Shown here in pieces: positions 1 through 8,028 of a stretch of DNA of 35,927 nucleotides. The notes under the pieces are model-generated. The model saw only the letters and a list, made by a program, of their open reading frames with translations. It did no database searches and had not been told where the DNA came from. The first letter of the stretch is position 1, and each line of letters opens with the position of its first letter. This DNA is from a bacterium (lineage in GTDB: Bacteria; Myxococcota_A; Bradymonadia; Bradymonadales; Bradymonadaceae), in the NCBI GenBank assembly GCA_030427705.1, contig JAUIBR010000061.1, forward strand, positions 1 through 35,927, given 5' to 3'. The translations under genes were made by a program, and so were the position numbers.

Positions 1-482
1 CGCAGATAGTCCTGCGCTTCTTCTTCACTGACGGTCGCTTCGCCCAGCAAATCGAGGGTAAACGCCAGCCCCGAACCCCAGACCTGTTGCAAGAGTCCAA
101 TCGCCTCGGCAGCAGTGGTGCCCGCGATGAACTTGTTGGCCATGCCAGTCATCTGCTTTTCAATCTGACCGGCAGCCATTTTCGCCACCATGGAGTCAGG
201 TTTGACCTTGCTCAGACCCCATTGGAAGCTCGCGGGGAAGTCCTGACCCGGCCGGCAGAAGTACTCCTGAAGGTGCTCTGCGACCTGAACATGATCTTTC
301 AGCGTCGGGAAGACATCGACAAAACGAAACATCTCAACTTTGAACGCTTCGTCCTTCATGGAGAAGTCCATGACCTTTCCACTCCACCAATCTTTGTTAA
401 AGACGGAGGGGGTTTGACCGCGCATGCGGTCAAAAATCTCTTTTCCAACACTTACAATCTGCTGATCAGCTGCGCGGGCCAT
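1..482 (-). CDS. putA: Proline dehydrogenase (PutA-type), 5' part only
   Basis: This is the N-terminal part (about 160 residues) of a proline-oxidising enzyme; the rest lies beyond the left edge. Reading the minus strand from the ATG at 482 gives a product starting MARAADQQIVSVGKEIFDRM. It runs into FTLDLLGEATVSEEEAQDYL, which matches the start of the FAD-dependent proline dehydrogenase TIM barrel, with the conserved LDLLGEA signature. A good ribosome binding site (GAAGGAG) lies about eight bases upstream of the ATG. The family oxidises L-proline to pyrroline-5-carboxylate. In PutA proteins the same chain also carries the glutamate-semialdehyde dehydrogenase domain. Whether this is bifunctional PutA or a stand-alone ProDH cannot be seen here. 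Confidence 0.85.
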   Translation of the reverse strand, partial: MARAADQQIVSVGKEIFDRMRGQTPSVFNKDWWSGKVMDFSMKDEAFKVEMFRFVDVFPTLKDHVQVAEHLQEYFCRPGQDFPASFQWGLSKVKPDSMVAKMAAGQIEKQMTGMANKFIAGTTAAEAIGLLQQVWGSGLAFTLDLLGEATVSEEEAQDYL

Positions 483-587
483 GAGGCTCTCCTTCTCACG
501 GGGCGGGGGTGCCACGTGGGGATTTAGCAGTGTGCAAGTGCCGAGTAAAGAGCAGCGTTAACGTCTTGTTTCTTGTACAGTGTCTGC

Positions 588-2135
588 ATGTTTGGCGGAT
601 TACCAAAACGCTACGTCGTGTCGATAGGAGTGCTGCTCGGGATCGCCGCATTCGTGGCTGTGGGCTTCATGGTTTGGTATTGGCTCGCGCCTGCGGTCGG
701 TGTTTTGGGATTTCTGCTGGCAGGTGTCTTGCCGATCTTAGGATACGCCTTTATCGGCGCGTTCATGTTCGATCCCACCAAGACAAAGGACGGGTTTGTC
801 GATGCGGACTCTCCGTCGGTGCAAAGCCGTCTGATGATGTCGTTGTTGCCGATCGCTATATGGGCCGTGTTTTTTGCGGCAATCATTGGTTCATGGGCGC
901 TGCCGGCGGTGCGGATCACCATCGTCTCGAACACGGTGGACTCCTTTCCGATACTGGCCGAGAAGGGACTCTTCGACAAAGACTCACAGGTTGCGAAGGC
1001 GTCGTGTCAGGCGCTTAGTGACAGTCAGGGCGATAGAAGCGCTGACGCATTATTGGGTCGGATCATGGAGGCCGATGACGAGCTGACCTCGTGCATCATG
1101 TCCAGTCTGCGCAACCCCACTACCAACTCGCGGTTGTACTTGGAGATGCGTGCGAACCAGTGGTTTGCGGAGCTTATGAATGGCGCCGCGATCGAGGATG
1201 ACGCCTGCAAACGGGCCAATTGGTTGCGACAGACCGAGGCGATGGGCGACAAGAGTGCGGCGCTGCAGATGTATGTTTGCGCGCTCGATGCCAAAACGCC
1301 GAGCGCCCGTAGCTGTTGCGCGGACTCGATTCGCGCGGCTACCCAGGGCAACGGCATCGCAGCGATTCTCCCGCCACCTGATGTCGTCTCGTCGTCGGCG
1401 TGGATTTCTGAGCTCCCCAGTTTTACCGCCTACACTGCGGCCGAGGTCGATCCCGGTGTCGCTGCCTCAATTACGGGCGAGCGCAAAGCGGAGCTGCGAG
1501 CATGGACAACACAATTGGCCTGCGCATCCTTCGAAAAGCTGCCACGCGAGGATCGCCACACGACGGCGACAAACCTCTCTCAGACTTTCCAGAAAGACAC
1601 CGGGTGCCAGCTCCCGACAATGAGCGAGAAGAACTTCCAGATTTGGAACTCCACCTGTTCGGAGGTCTTCTTTGATGCCGGAATGGCTGACTCCACCGTT
1701 GCCGATTCGTTTTGCCCACAGGTGCATCAGGCAGTTGTGCGAGATTCCGTGCAGGAGGCGCAGTTACGAGTTCGACGGGCGCACCGCCATTCGGTCGAAC
1801 CTTCGGCTCGACGGACGTTGACCGAACAGCTTTTGGACTATGCGATCGCGAACAAGCAGGGGCCGAAGCGGCGCTCATCTGCCAATGCGATCGATGGTTC
1901 ATCGATTGATGACATGTTGGATATGGCCGAGAAGATGGGCTTGGACAAGGGCGAGCGCTCGAAGATGAAGGATGCCCTTCAAATCCTAAAAAAGAGCGGT
2001 GTCGTGAAGTCGGAACCATCTGATTCGGACGACGATTCGCTTCCGCCGGAAGTCACCAAGCAGCTCAATATCTTTGGGCCGGGTAAAAACCAGGTGGTTA
2101 TTCCGGAGGACCACCCGCGTCGCCAGAAACAGTAA
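588..2135 (+). CDS. Unknown membrane protein with three N-terminal TM segments
   Basis: I do not recognise this 515-residue protein. Three hydrophobic helices fill roughly the first 115 residues: one from about VSIGVLLGIAAF, one around GVLGFLLAGVLPILGYAF, and one around LLPIAIWAVFFAAIIGSW. The remaining 400 residues are soluble, Cys- and Ala-rich in the middle (for example SARSCCADSIRAA), and highly charged at the C-terminus. I prefer the ATG at 588 over a TTG five codons earlier. Neither has a clear ribosome binding site; a TACAGT box just upstream would fit a leaderless transcript, but that is speculative. The last 38 bases overlap the end of the convergent lipoprotein gene. Expression as a real protein is supported only by its length and the membrane-then-soluble layout. 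Confidence 0.7.
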   Translation: MFGGLPKRYVVSIGVLLGIAAFVAVGFMVWYWLAPAVGVLGFLLAGVLPILGYAFIGAFMFDPTKTKDGFVDADSPSVQSRLMMSLLPIAIWAVFFAAIIGSWALPAVRITIVSNTVDSFPILAEKGLFDKDSQVAKASCQALSDSQGDRSADALLGRIMEADDELTSCIMSSLRNPTTNSRLYLEMRANQWFAELMNGAAIEDDACKRANWLRQTEAMGDKSAALQMYVCALDAKTPSARSCCADSIRAATQGNGIAAILPPPDVVSSSAWISELPSFTAYTAAEVDPGVAASITGERKAELRAWTTQLACASFEKLPREDRHTTATNLSQTFQKDTGCQLPTMSEKNFQIWNSTCSEVFFDAGMADSTVADSFCPQVHQAVVRDSVQEAQLRVRRAHRHSVEPSARRTLTEQLLDYAIANKQGPKRRSSANAIDGSSIDDMLDMAEKMGLDKGERSKMKDALQILKKSGVVKSEPSDSDDDSLPPEVTKQLNIFGPGKNQVVIPEDHPRRQKQ

Positions 2136-3420
2136 GCATCGCACCAAGTCGAAGCGCGCCTTTGTAGGTCGTGATTCGTGCTGACTTCGCAGAGATTGAC
2201 CCGCCAGGAATGTTGAATCGTTCCTTCGAGATCGACTTCTTTAGAAGTTGGCGTGATGCCTCGAGTACTTCCGAATTCTGCCATTCGACAATGGCGAACA
2301 CGATCCCATTCAAGCTGCTGTCCGTCAGGTCGACATCTTTCATGGAGACGGCGACTTCGTTGTCTTTGATGGAGACATGCCCGTTCGCGTCCATGTCGAC
2401 CCAGTAGCATTTGTCATCGGTCGGGAGGTTCCACAACCTCAGACCAAACTTGAACGGCACGCCTTCGGCATCTGCTTCATTCAGGGTCATGCTTCGGAAG
2501 GTCGCGTACACTGGCCCATCCTTCTTCGCTTTGCCTTTTGCGGTGTATCGGCGATCGATCTTGCCAGAGCGCATCGAAGCTTCGACAGCTGGAACTAAGA
2601 TAGAGGGGTGTGTGATGAACACCGCGTTCTCGGTGGATTTGACGAGAGTCGTGGGTTCAATCGAGGCGTCTGCCGCCGCAAGATTGGTCGAGAATCCGGC
2701 GAAAATGGTCTTCTTCTTGGCGTCGGTGATGATCTTGGCTGGGATTAGCTGCAACCCTTCGATTCCCAGGTCAGCTGCGCGAATAGTGAACACCTTCACA
2801 CGCCCAACCGTCTTACCCAACGAAGCGAGCAGTTTATCGGACAAGGCGCCCTGAAGAATCTTGCTCCAGGTCGGCGGCAGCCGCGCGATTTCCGCGTTCA
2901 AGTCGCTCTTACCCAACTTCGCCCATTTCTCGCCGTCGATAATGAGCACTGCGTCATTGCCTTCACGTTCGAACTCTAGAGGCGCAACGAGTTTAAGCGT
3001 TCCACGTAATGGGGCTCGCTGGATGGGCAGCATCGGTACTTTTACCGCGACCTTTCCGTCGAGTTTGCCATCGATGCGCACGCAATTCTCGCACGCGGGG
3101 TCTGCGGAAATCTCGAAGTCGATGACTTTCCCCTCGGTCTTCACCGACACGCTTTTGTTGCTGGCGATCGAGATTTGGTCGGTCAATGAGAGCGCATCTC
3201 CCATCAGCCGCTCAGTTGCGACGGACGCGACCTCGTTCAAGAACTCGGTCCGCAACACGACCCCAGCGTGAATGGGCAGGCCCTCGACATTCTCCACAAA
3301 TGGTGAGGCTTTTAGCGATGCATCGTAGTCTGACCGGATTTGCTCACACTGATTGGAACATGACGTTCCCAACGTGATGAGCAGCAGACTTATGACTAAA
3401 AGTGCAATTCGAAGGTGCAT
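2098..3420 (-). CDS. Unknown large lipoprotein
   Basis: This 440-residue protein begins with a signal peptide ending in a lipobox (LGTSC, Cys21), so it is probably anchored in the outer or inner membrane facing the periplasm. The body has many alternating hydrophobic/polar stretches (VKVPMLPIQRAPLRGTLKLV; IDFEISADPACENCVRIDG), which suggests a beta-rich fold. One CxxC pair is visible in PACENC. I do not recognise a family. A tubular lipid-binding (TULIP/DUF4403-like) fold is a guess from the length and strand pattern only. The gene lies head to head with the MYXO-CTERM surface protein gene at 3509 across 88 bases, so the two may share a promoter region. Its 3' end overlaps the neighbouring membrane protein gene on the other strand. 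Confidence 0.75.
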   Translation of the reverse strand: MHLRIALLVISLLLITLGTSCSNQCEQIRSDYDASLKASPFVENVEGLPIHAGVVLRTEFLNEVASVATERLMGDALSLTDQISIASNKSVSVKTEGKVIDFEISADPACENCVRIDGKLDGKVAVKVPMLPIQRAPLRGTLKLVAPLEFEREGNDAVLIIDGEKWAKLGKSDLNAEIARLPPTWSKILQGALSDKLLASLGKTVGRVKVFTIRAADLGIEGLQLIPAKIITDAKKKTIFAGFSTNLAAADASIEPTTLVKSTENAVFITHPSILVPAVEASMRSGKIDRRYTAKGKAKKDGPVYATFRSMTLNEADAEGVPFKFGLRLWNLPTDDKCYWVDMDANGHVSIKDNEVAVSMKDVDLTDSSLNGIVFAIVEWQNSEVLEASRQLLKKSISKERFNIPGGSISAKSARITTYKGALRLGAMLTVSGDAGGPPE

Positions 3421-3508
3421 TGAATGTCCGTTTCTAGAATTGAATCCGTTCCGGCTGTATAGTGGGGGAAACCCTCTTTTGAGAACAACCGAATATTTAA
3501 GGCTAACT

Positions 3509-4912
3509 ATGCGAAGATTGGCTGGAGCGCTCCTATTCCTTGCAGTCTCAGCTGCGACTTGGACGGCGAGCGCCGAACAACTTATTCAAAACGACTCCGC
3601 TTCGGACACGGTTAATGGACTGGTCGGTACGGCCGCCATTATCGACGGCGAAGGCTATGAGGCGATTTTTGACATCCCATCCAATCTTCTTCCGGAGAAC
3701 TCGGGACGACCTTTGGAACTCAAGGGAGTACAGGTGTTGATGGTCAACGGAGACGGCAACGACCCGTTGACGCAGATGCCGGTCGCCAACCCCGCGTATT
3801 GCGGTCGATTCAACGTTACCGTGTGGGCGGAGCCTGCGGGAGCTCCGACAGCGAGCCCTGAATCGACATGCTTCTTGCCCGACTTTTCTCGTCCGCGCCT
3901 GAAGGACCCGGGAACGCCAATTTTCGATTTTGAATCTGCGACTCAGGGGCTCGGCTTCGAAATCTCTGGTCAACCCAATATGGGGCAGGTTTTGGTGCAA
4001 GACTTGCGGTTCGCGGTTGCGAACATGAATCCGCAAGTGACTCTAAATCCTGTCATGATCACAGACGCAGTGCTCCGCGTGCGCGTTCAGGCGATCGACC
4101 ATGGTTGCTTGATGCCTGGTAACCTTTACCCGGTCATGGTTGCCGACTTGGACGGCGCAACGCCGGGTAAGAACTACATCTATGGCGGTTTGTATTCGAG
4201 CCTGCTCGGCTCCTACCTTTGCTCGATCAACCACTACATGTGGGAAGACTTCGGTCCAGGATTTGCCATGGCGCAGCCCGGCGATTGGGTCATCCGTTTG
4301 ATCGTCGATGACGGCACCGGAAACATGGGCGGAGACGACATGGGCATGGGCGACATGGGCATGAGCGACATGGGTATGGGCGACGACATGGGCGATGACA
4401 TGGGCGTCGATCCGATGGACATGGACCCAATGGACATGGCTACGGGCGATGATATGAACACGCCAGATGACGGGGGCGACGTCGATATGGGCGGAGAGCC
4501 TGGTGTCTTGACCATCGAGTCCGTCAGTCCGGATTCCGGCGAGAACGATACATCCACGGATATCGTCATTATCGGCACTGGATTCGACAACGGCATTGAG
4601 GTTCTGCTCGGTGCAGAATCCATCGGTGTGACGGAAACCCGACCGACACGAATCCGGGCGACCGTGCCTGACGGCCTCGATCCCGGAATCTATGACCTCA
4701 TCGTGACCAACCCGAACGACGACACAGCCTCTCTTGCGGATGCATTCGAGGTCCTTGAGGCGACCGGCGAGAACACCTCAGGCACTGCGGATGACGGCTG
4801 TGGCTGTGACTCAGTGTCGAACGCTCGAACCACGGGCTACGGCGCCCTGCTTGCATCGTTGCTTCTGATTGGTTTCGCACTTCGGCGACGTAATGGCTAC
4901 ACCATCGATTGA
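3509..4912 (+). CDS. MYXO-CTERM surface protein with Met/Asp/Gly linker and IPT/TIG domain
   Basis: The preferred start is the ATG at 3509, because it gives a clean signal peptide (MRRLAGALLFLAVSAATWTASA); an in-frame ATG at 3353 lies inside the divergent gene and adds no recognisable sequence. The 467-residue product has a secreted N-terminal domain of about 270 residues that I do not recognise. A low-complexity acidic, Met-rich linker follows (repeats of DMG/GMGD). Next comes an IPT/TIG-like immunoglobulin domain (about residues 331-416: LTIESVSPDSGEN ... YDLIVTNPNDDTASL). The tail has GCGC, a hydrophobic helix and RRR. That tail is the MYXO-CTERM type, thought to be processed by a myxosortase and lipid-anchored at the cell surface. 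The end overlaps the next gene by 20 bases. Confidence 0.85.
   Translation: MRRLAGALLFLAVSAATWTASAEQLIQNDSASDTVNGLVGTAAIIDGEGYEAIFDIPSNLLPENSGRPLELKGVQVLMVNGDGNDPLTQMPVANPAYCGRFNVTVWAEPAGAPTASPESTCFLPDFSRPRLKDPGTPIFDFESATQGLGFEISGQPNMGQVLVQDLRFAVANMNPQVTLNPVMITDAVLRVRVQAIDHGCLMPGNLYPVMVADLDGATPGKNYIYGGLYSSLLGSYLCSINHYMWEDFGPGFAMAQPGDWVIRLIVDDGTGNMGGDDMGMGDMGMSDMGMGDDMGDDMGVDPMDMDPMDMATGDDMNTPDDGGDVDMGGEPGVLTIESVSPDSGENDTSTDIVIIGTGFDNGIEVLLGAESIGVTETRPTRIRATVPDGLDPGIYDLIVTNPNDDTASLADAFEVLEATGENTSGTADDGCGCDSVSNARTTGYGALLASLLLIGFALRRRNGYTID
4324..4440 (+). repeat. Degenerate coding repeat for a Met-Gly-Asp-rich linker
   Basis: Imperfect repeats of GGCGACATGGGCATG-like units encode about 39 residues rich in Met, Asp and Gly between the N-terminal domain and the IPT/TIG domain of the surface protein. 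The repeats are variable enough to be old, but could still change copy number by slippage. Confidence 0.8.
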
Positions 4913-5363
4913 ACTCATCACGGCCCTGCGTGCATCAGCGGACCGAATTGAATCCGGGGCACGTTTCTATTGGAACCACATGGGGAGCTGCAATTGTGGC
5001 CACCTTGCGCAGTCTCTGACTGCGCACTCCAAGGAGGCGATCCATATGATGGCACAGGAAAGTCCTGGGGATTGGTCTGAGCATGCGCGGGACTACTGCC
5101 CGGATAGTGGATATCCGCTCGACGCGGTCATCACGACGATGGTCAAAGCCGGCATGAATACGAGCGATATCGCCAACCTGGAGCGTTTAGGAGACCCCAA
5201 CGTACTCGCCTATGTGGACGAAAGTCTGAAGCCGCTCGATTTCCGTAACAAACAGCATGCCGTCCACTATATTCGGGCGTTTGCGGACATGTTGGAACAC
5301 CGATGGCGTGAGACACACGCGAACAATGGAAAGGCCACCCCGCGCGAACTCGTTTCAACTTAG
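4893..5363 (+). CDS. Small conserved protein with CNCGHLAQ motif
   Basis: This is a 156-residue soluble protein without signal or membrane segment. The ATG at 4893 is chosen because the sequence from MATPSIELITAL onwards looks protein-like and the start overlaps the stop of the preceding gene by 20 bases, so translation is probably coupled. Visible landmarks are WNHMGSCNCGHLAQSLT (Cys and His that could bind a metal), WSEHARDYCPDSGYPLDAVI, and a helical C-terminal half (ANLERLGDPNVLAYVDE). I recall similar conserved hypothetical proteins, including from Bacteroidetes, but know no function. The Cys-x-Cys-x-His group together with the later Cys might form a zinc or iron site; this is inference. 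Confidence 0.75.
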   Translation: MATPSIELITALRASADRIESGARFYWNHMGSCNCGHLAQSLTAHSKEAIHMMAQESPGDWSEHARDYCPDSGYPLDAVITTMVKAGMNTSDIANLERLGDPNVLAYVDESLKPLDFRNKQHAVHYIRAFADMLEHRWRETHANNGKATPRELVST

Positions 5364-5432
5364 TTCCCGCGGCAATTTGCACATCGGCTGCGTTTGGGGC
5401 GATAATGAGGTAACTGATTCAACGGCGGTTCC

Positions 5433-5858
5433 GTGGGAAAGTTTAAACTCAGCGATACAATGCAGTTCTTCACCGGGAAGATTAACGCAATCACCGGTGG
5501 CGAGGTCGCGATTCAGCTCGATGTCGGTGACGGCGAGGTCGTTGCGGGACGCGAACTGCGAGCGGAACTCCGCGTTTTGTCGCCGGGCAAAGCCCGCAGT
5601 ATCGACTACCTATTGATCAGTCTTCAGGGGACCGTGCAACGCGAAGGGAAGTGGCAAGACTACGTTCAAAGCGCTGAAGTCGCGCAGGACACGTCATTGC
5701 CGGAGGACCATGAGTTCGTGATTCCAGTCGTCATCGTCATTCCTGCAGACGCCGTGCTTACCGAAGACGGCGCATCCTGGCGCCTCTACGCCCGCGCCTA
5801 TCTGGACAAAAAGTTCGACCCACAGGTCGAGAGTGCCCTGCGGGTCGTCGCTAGCTAA
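5433..5858 (+). CDS. Arrestin-like/Spo0M-like beta-sandwich protein
   Basis: This is a 141-residue protein starting at GTG 5433 (MGKFKLSDTMQFF); an in-frame ATG at 5460 would remove nine residues, and neither start has a strong ribosome binding site. The pattern LDVGDGEVVAGRELRAELRVLSPGKARSIDYLLISLQGTVQ resembles the N-terminal arrestin-like domain of Spo0M family proteins: an inducible-looking beta sandwich with a charged loop, then a DYLLISLQG strand. Spo0M proteins are cytoplasmic and affect sporulation or cell shape in Bacillus; the role in Gram-negatives is not known. It is shorter than Spo0M (about 250 residues), so it would be a single-domain version. The assignment is tentative. It ends 14 bases from the convergent vWA gene. 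Confidence 0.6.
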   Translation: MGKFKLSDTMQFFTGKINAITGGEVAIQLDVGDGEVVAGRELRAELRVLSPGKARSIDYLLISLQGTVQREGKWQDYVQSAEVAQDTSLPEDHEFVIPVVIVIPADAVLTEDGASWRLYARAYLDKKFDPQVESALRVVAS

Positions 5859-5872
5859 GTTAGATTTTGGGG

Positions 5873-7252
5873 TTAGAACAGCGCAGCTTCGTTGGCGATA
5901 TCGTACGAGCGCTTCTTGGATTGCTTTCGAGCACGCTTGCCTGCTGAACTCGATGCAGATGACCGGGTAACGGTCTTTTCCATTGCCTTCAACTCGCCTT
6001 CAACACGTTGGAACGATGCATCATCTTCGAAGTCGTATGAGGACGCGTTCTGCTTAATCTCGGCGCGCTGTTCAGCCAGAATCTTCTTGGCTTGTTTCTG
6101 GTCGCCTTTCTCCCAAGCCGTCATCGCATCGTTCATCGATTTTGCGACACGTACCTGCTGAACCCGCTTCATGACCGGCTTGTTGACCTTTGTTTTGGCG
6201 AGTTTCTGGTCAGACGTCGCGACCGCCACGAGGTTCGTGGTGGAACTACGTCGCTTGTCTTGCGCCACATCATCGAAGCTCAGGCGAGTCTTCACGATTG
6301 GCATTGCGCCGCTTGCCCCGGTGGTGACCGACATGCGAGCGAGGATGTCTTTGGTCTGATTTGCGTAGAATTCAGAGAGGCGAACGGTGGCTTTGTTGCC
6401 TTTGAGTTTGTAGGCGAAGCCTTCGATTTCCAGCAGCTCGACACCGGGAGAAACTTCGATGGTGAGTACGGTTTTTCGGGCGACCGTGGAAGAGAGGCCT
6501 TTGGCCTCTTTCTCCAGAATCGCGGCCATCGCCTTCTCGTTTTCGATGAAGTAGTAGTTTCCTGCACCCGCAATCGCGATGTGGGTCATGAGGTCTTCGT
6601 TATAGTCGAGACCAATCCCCATCGTAGAGAGCGAGATTCCCTCCTCGAGGTGACGCTGTACGAGCAATCCAAGCTGGTCTTTGTTGACGATGCCGGCGTT
6701 CGCGCGCCCGTCTGAGAGCAACATCACACGGTTGACCGTCTCGTCGCTCTGATGCGGACGAATCAACGTAACCCCACGCTCGTAGCCACCGCTCAGGTTC
6801 GTGCTACCACTCAACTGGATATTGTTGATGGCGTTGTAGAACATCTCTTTGTTGTCTGGCGTCGCGAGCATCGACTCGAGCTCGGTTTTGACGTCCGACC
6901 CGTAGCTGACAATCGCCAGCCGGTCAGTGGGCGCAAGCACGTCCACCAGGCGGGTTGCCGCCATCTTCGCTTGTTCCAGCTTTCCGCCTGACATCGAGGT
7001 CGAGCGGTCAACGACCAGTGCAATGTTCAGAGGCGCGCGCTCTCCTGTCGCCACCGCAGGACCAGCGGTGACGCGAATGGTCGAATACACATCTTGAGTC
7101 GTGTTGACCGGGAGATAGGGATGGCTGAGTTCGGTGGACAACCGAAGCGTTCCACCAGTGGTGGCTTTCGCTTTTGGGCTCTTTGCGAACACCGCGCCCG
7201 AAATCAACAGAATGGAGAGGAGAGTGACTAAAGATAGGAGTTTGCGTTTCAT
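5873..7252 (-). CDS. Secreted von Willebrand factor A domain protein
   Basis: This 459-residue protein carries a signal peptide (MKRKLLSLVTLLSILLISGAVFA) and a vWA domain from about residue 75 to 240. The metal-ion-dependent adhesion site is complete: DRSTS (82-86), Thr151 in SGSTNLSGG, and Asp181 in LLSDGRANAG. A beta-rich region follows (VLTIEVSPGVELLEIEGFAYKLKG), then a helical, Lys/Arg/Glu-rich C-terminus with a tetratricopeptide-like helix (AMTAWEKGDQKQAKKILAEQ). It resembles secreted vWA proteins of the YfbK type found in many bacteria, whose exact roles are mostly unknown. There is no lipobox and no C-terminal anchor, so it should be periplasmic or released. The gene is divergent from the rdgC-like pair, with 140 bases between. 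Confidence 0.85.
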   Translation of the reverse strand: MKRKLLSLVTLLSILLISGAVFAKSPKAKATTGGTLRLSTELSHPYLPVNTTQDVYSTIRVTAGPAVATGERAPLNIALVVDRSTSMSGGKLEQAKMAATRLVDVLAPTDRLAIVSYGSDVKTELESMLATPDNKEMFYNAINNIQLSGSTNLSGGYERGVTLIRPHQSDETVNRVMLLSDGRANAGIVNKDQLGLLVQRHLEEGISLSTMGIGLDYNEDLMTHIAIAGAGNYYFIENEKAMAAILEKEAKGLSSTVARKTVLTIEVSPGVELLEIEGFAYKLKGNKATVRLSEFYANQTKDILARMSVTTGASGAMPIVKTRLSFDDVAQDKRRSSTTNLVAVATSDQKLAKTKVNKPVMKRVQQVRVAKSMNDAMTAWEKGDQKQAKKILAEQRAEIKQNASSYDFEDDASFQRVEGELKAMEKTVTRSSASSSAGKRARKQSKKRSYDIANEAALF

Positions 7253-7392
7253 CGTTTCGACCTTTGAACATGTGTGTTGGAGGTTGAAACGGGAGCAGGC
7301 GAAAATGGATCCAAAAAAGTTGTAGAGTTGCCAAATCTGCGTGCCGTGATAAGACGGGCGTCCCTGCCGCTTCCCTAATTCTGGAGCACACT

Positions 7393-8025
7393 ATGGGCGC
7401 TTTTCAGGGCAACCTTACATACAAGCTATTCTTCGTTGAGGGGGATTTGCCAGATGGTTGGAAAGACCACTATCTGACGCAGATCAACCACCTCAAATTC
7501 GAGCCGTTGACCCCAGATTCCGACGCAGATGAGTCGATGGGCTGGGTCGAGATTGAACGGCCGCTGAAATCCGATTTCATGCTGTCGAACGTTGTGTACA
7601 ACGACTTCATCAATCTCGGATTTCGCCGCGATAAGTACTCGATTCCGTCGGCGCTATTGAAGGCGCACCTGTCGGAAGCGTTTCGCGAATACCGCGAGCA
7701 GAACCAGAAAGAGCGTCTGACGAAATTCGAAAAGGACGACATCAAGACGTTGGTCCAAAAGCGGCTACGCGAGCAGTCGTTGCCGGCAATGAAGGTCGTC
7801 GACATGAGCTGGGAAATGAGCACCGGGCGCGTTCGCTTTTGGTCGCAGTCCAACTCGCTCTGCGAGCTTTTCCAAGAGTATTGGGAAGACACGTTCGACC
7901 TTCGGCTCATCCCTGCCAATCCATACATCCATGGCCTCCAGTTCAATCTAGGAGATGTCGAGTTGGAGCGTCTGGCGACGGTGGAGCCCAGCAATTTTGT
8001 CGAAGGCCGCATGGCGATGGAGTAA
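7393..8025 (+). CDS. RdgC-like protein, N-terminal half
   Basis: This 210-residue protein resembles the N-terminal and middle part of the recombination-associated protein RdgC. The segment MGWVEIERPLKSDFML lines up with the E. coli MGWVPP segment. IPSALLKAHLSEAFREYREQ followed by RLTKFEKDDIKTLVQKRL matches the [21 protein letters not shown] and LKKTEKDSLKDEVLHSLL helices. The later MSWEMSTGRVRFWSQSNSLCE matches the [22 protein letters not shown] strand region. RdgC forms a ring-shaped dimer on double-stranded DNA and restrains RecA. A GGAG ribosome binding site lies in front of the ATG. The protein is shorter than RdgC of E. coli (303 residues), and the missing C-terminal part appears to be encoded by the next gene, three bases downstream. 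Alignment is from memory, not computed. Confidence 0.75.
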   Translation: MGAFQGNLTYKLFFVEGDLPDGWKDHYLTQINHLKFEPLTPDSDADESMGWVEIERPLKSDFMLSNVVYNDFINLGFRRDKYSIPSALLKAHLSEAFREYREQNQKERLTKFEKDDIKTLVQKRLREQSLPAMKVVDMSWEMSTGRVRFWSQSNSLCELFQEYWEDTFDLRLIPANPYIHGLQFNLGDVELERLATVEPSNFVEGRMAME

Positions 8026-8028
8026 CCA

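Noticed and set aside
3353-3508. Longer N-terminus of the MYXO-CTERM protein starting at ATG 3353
   Set aside because: It overlaps the start of the divergent lipoprotein gene and its promoter region. The signal peptide begins cleanly at 3509.
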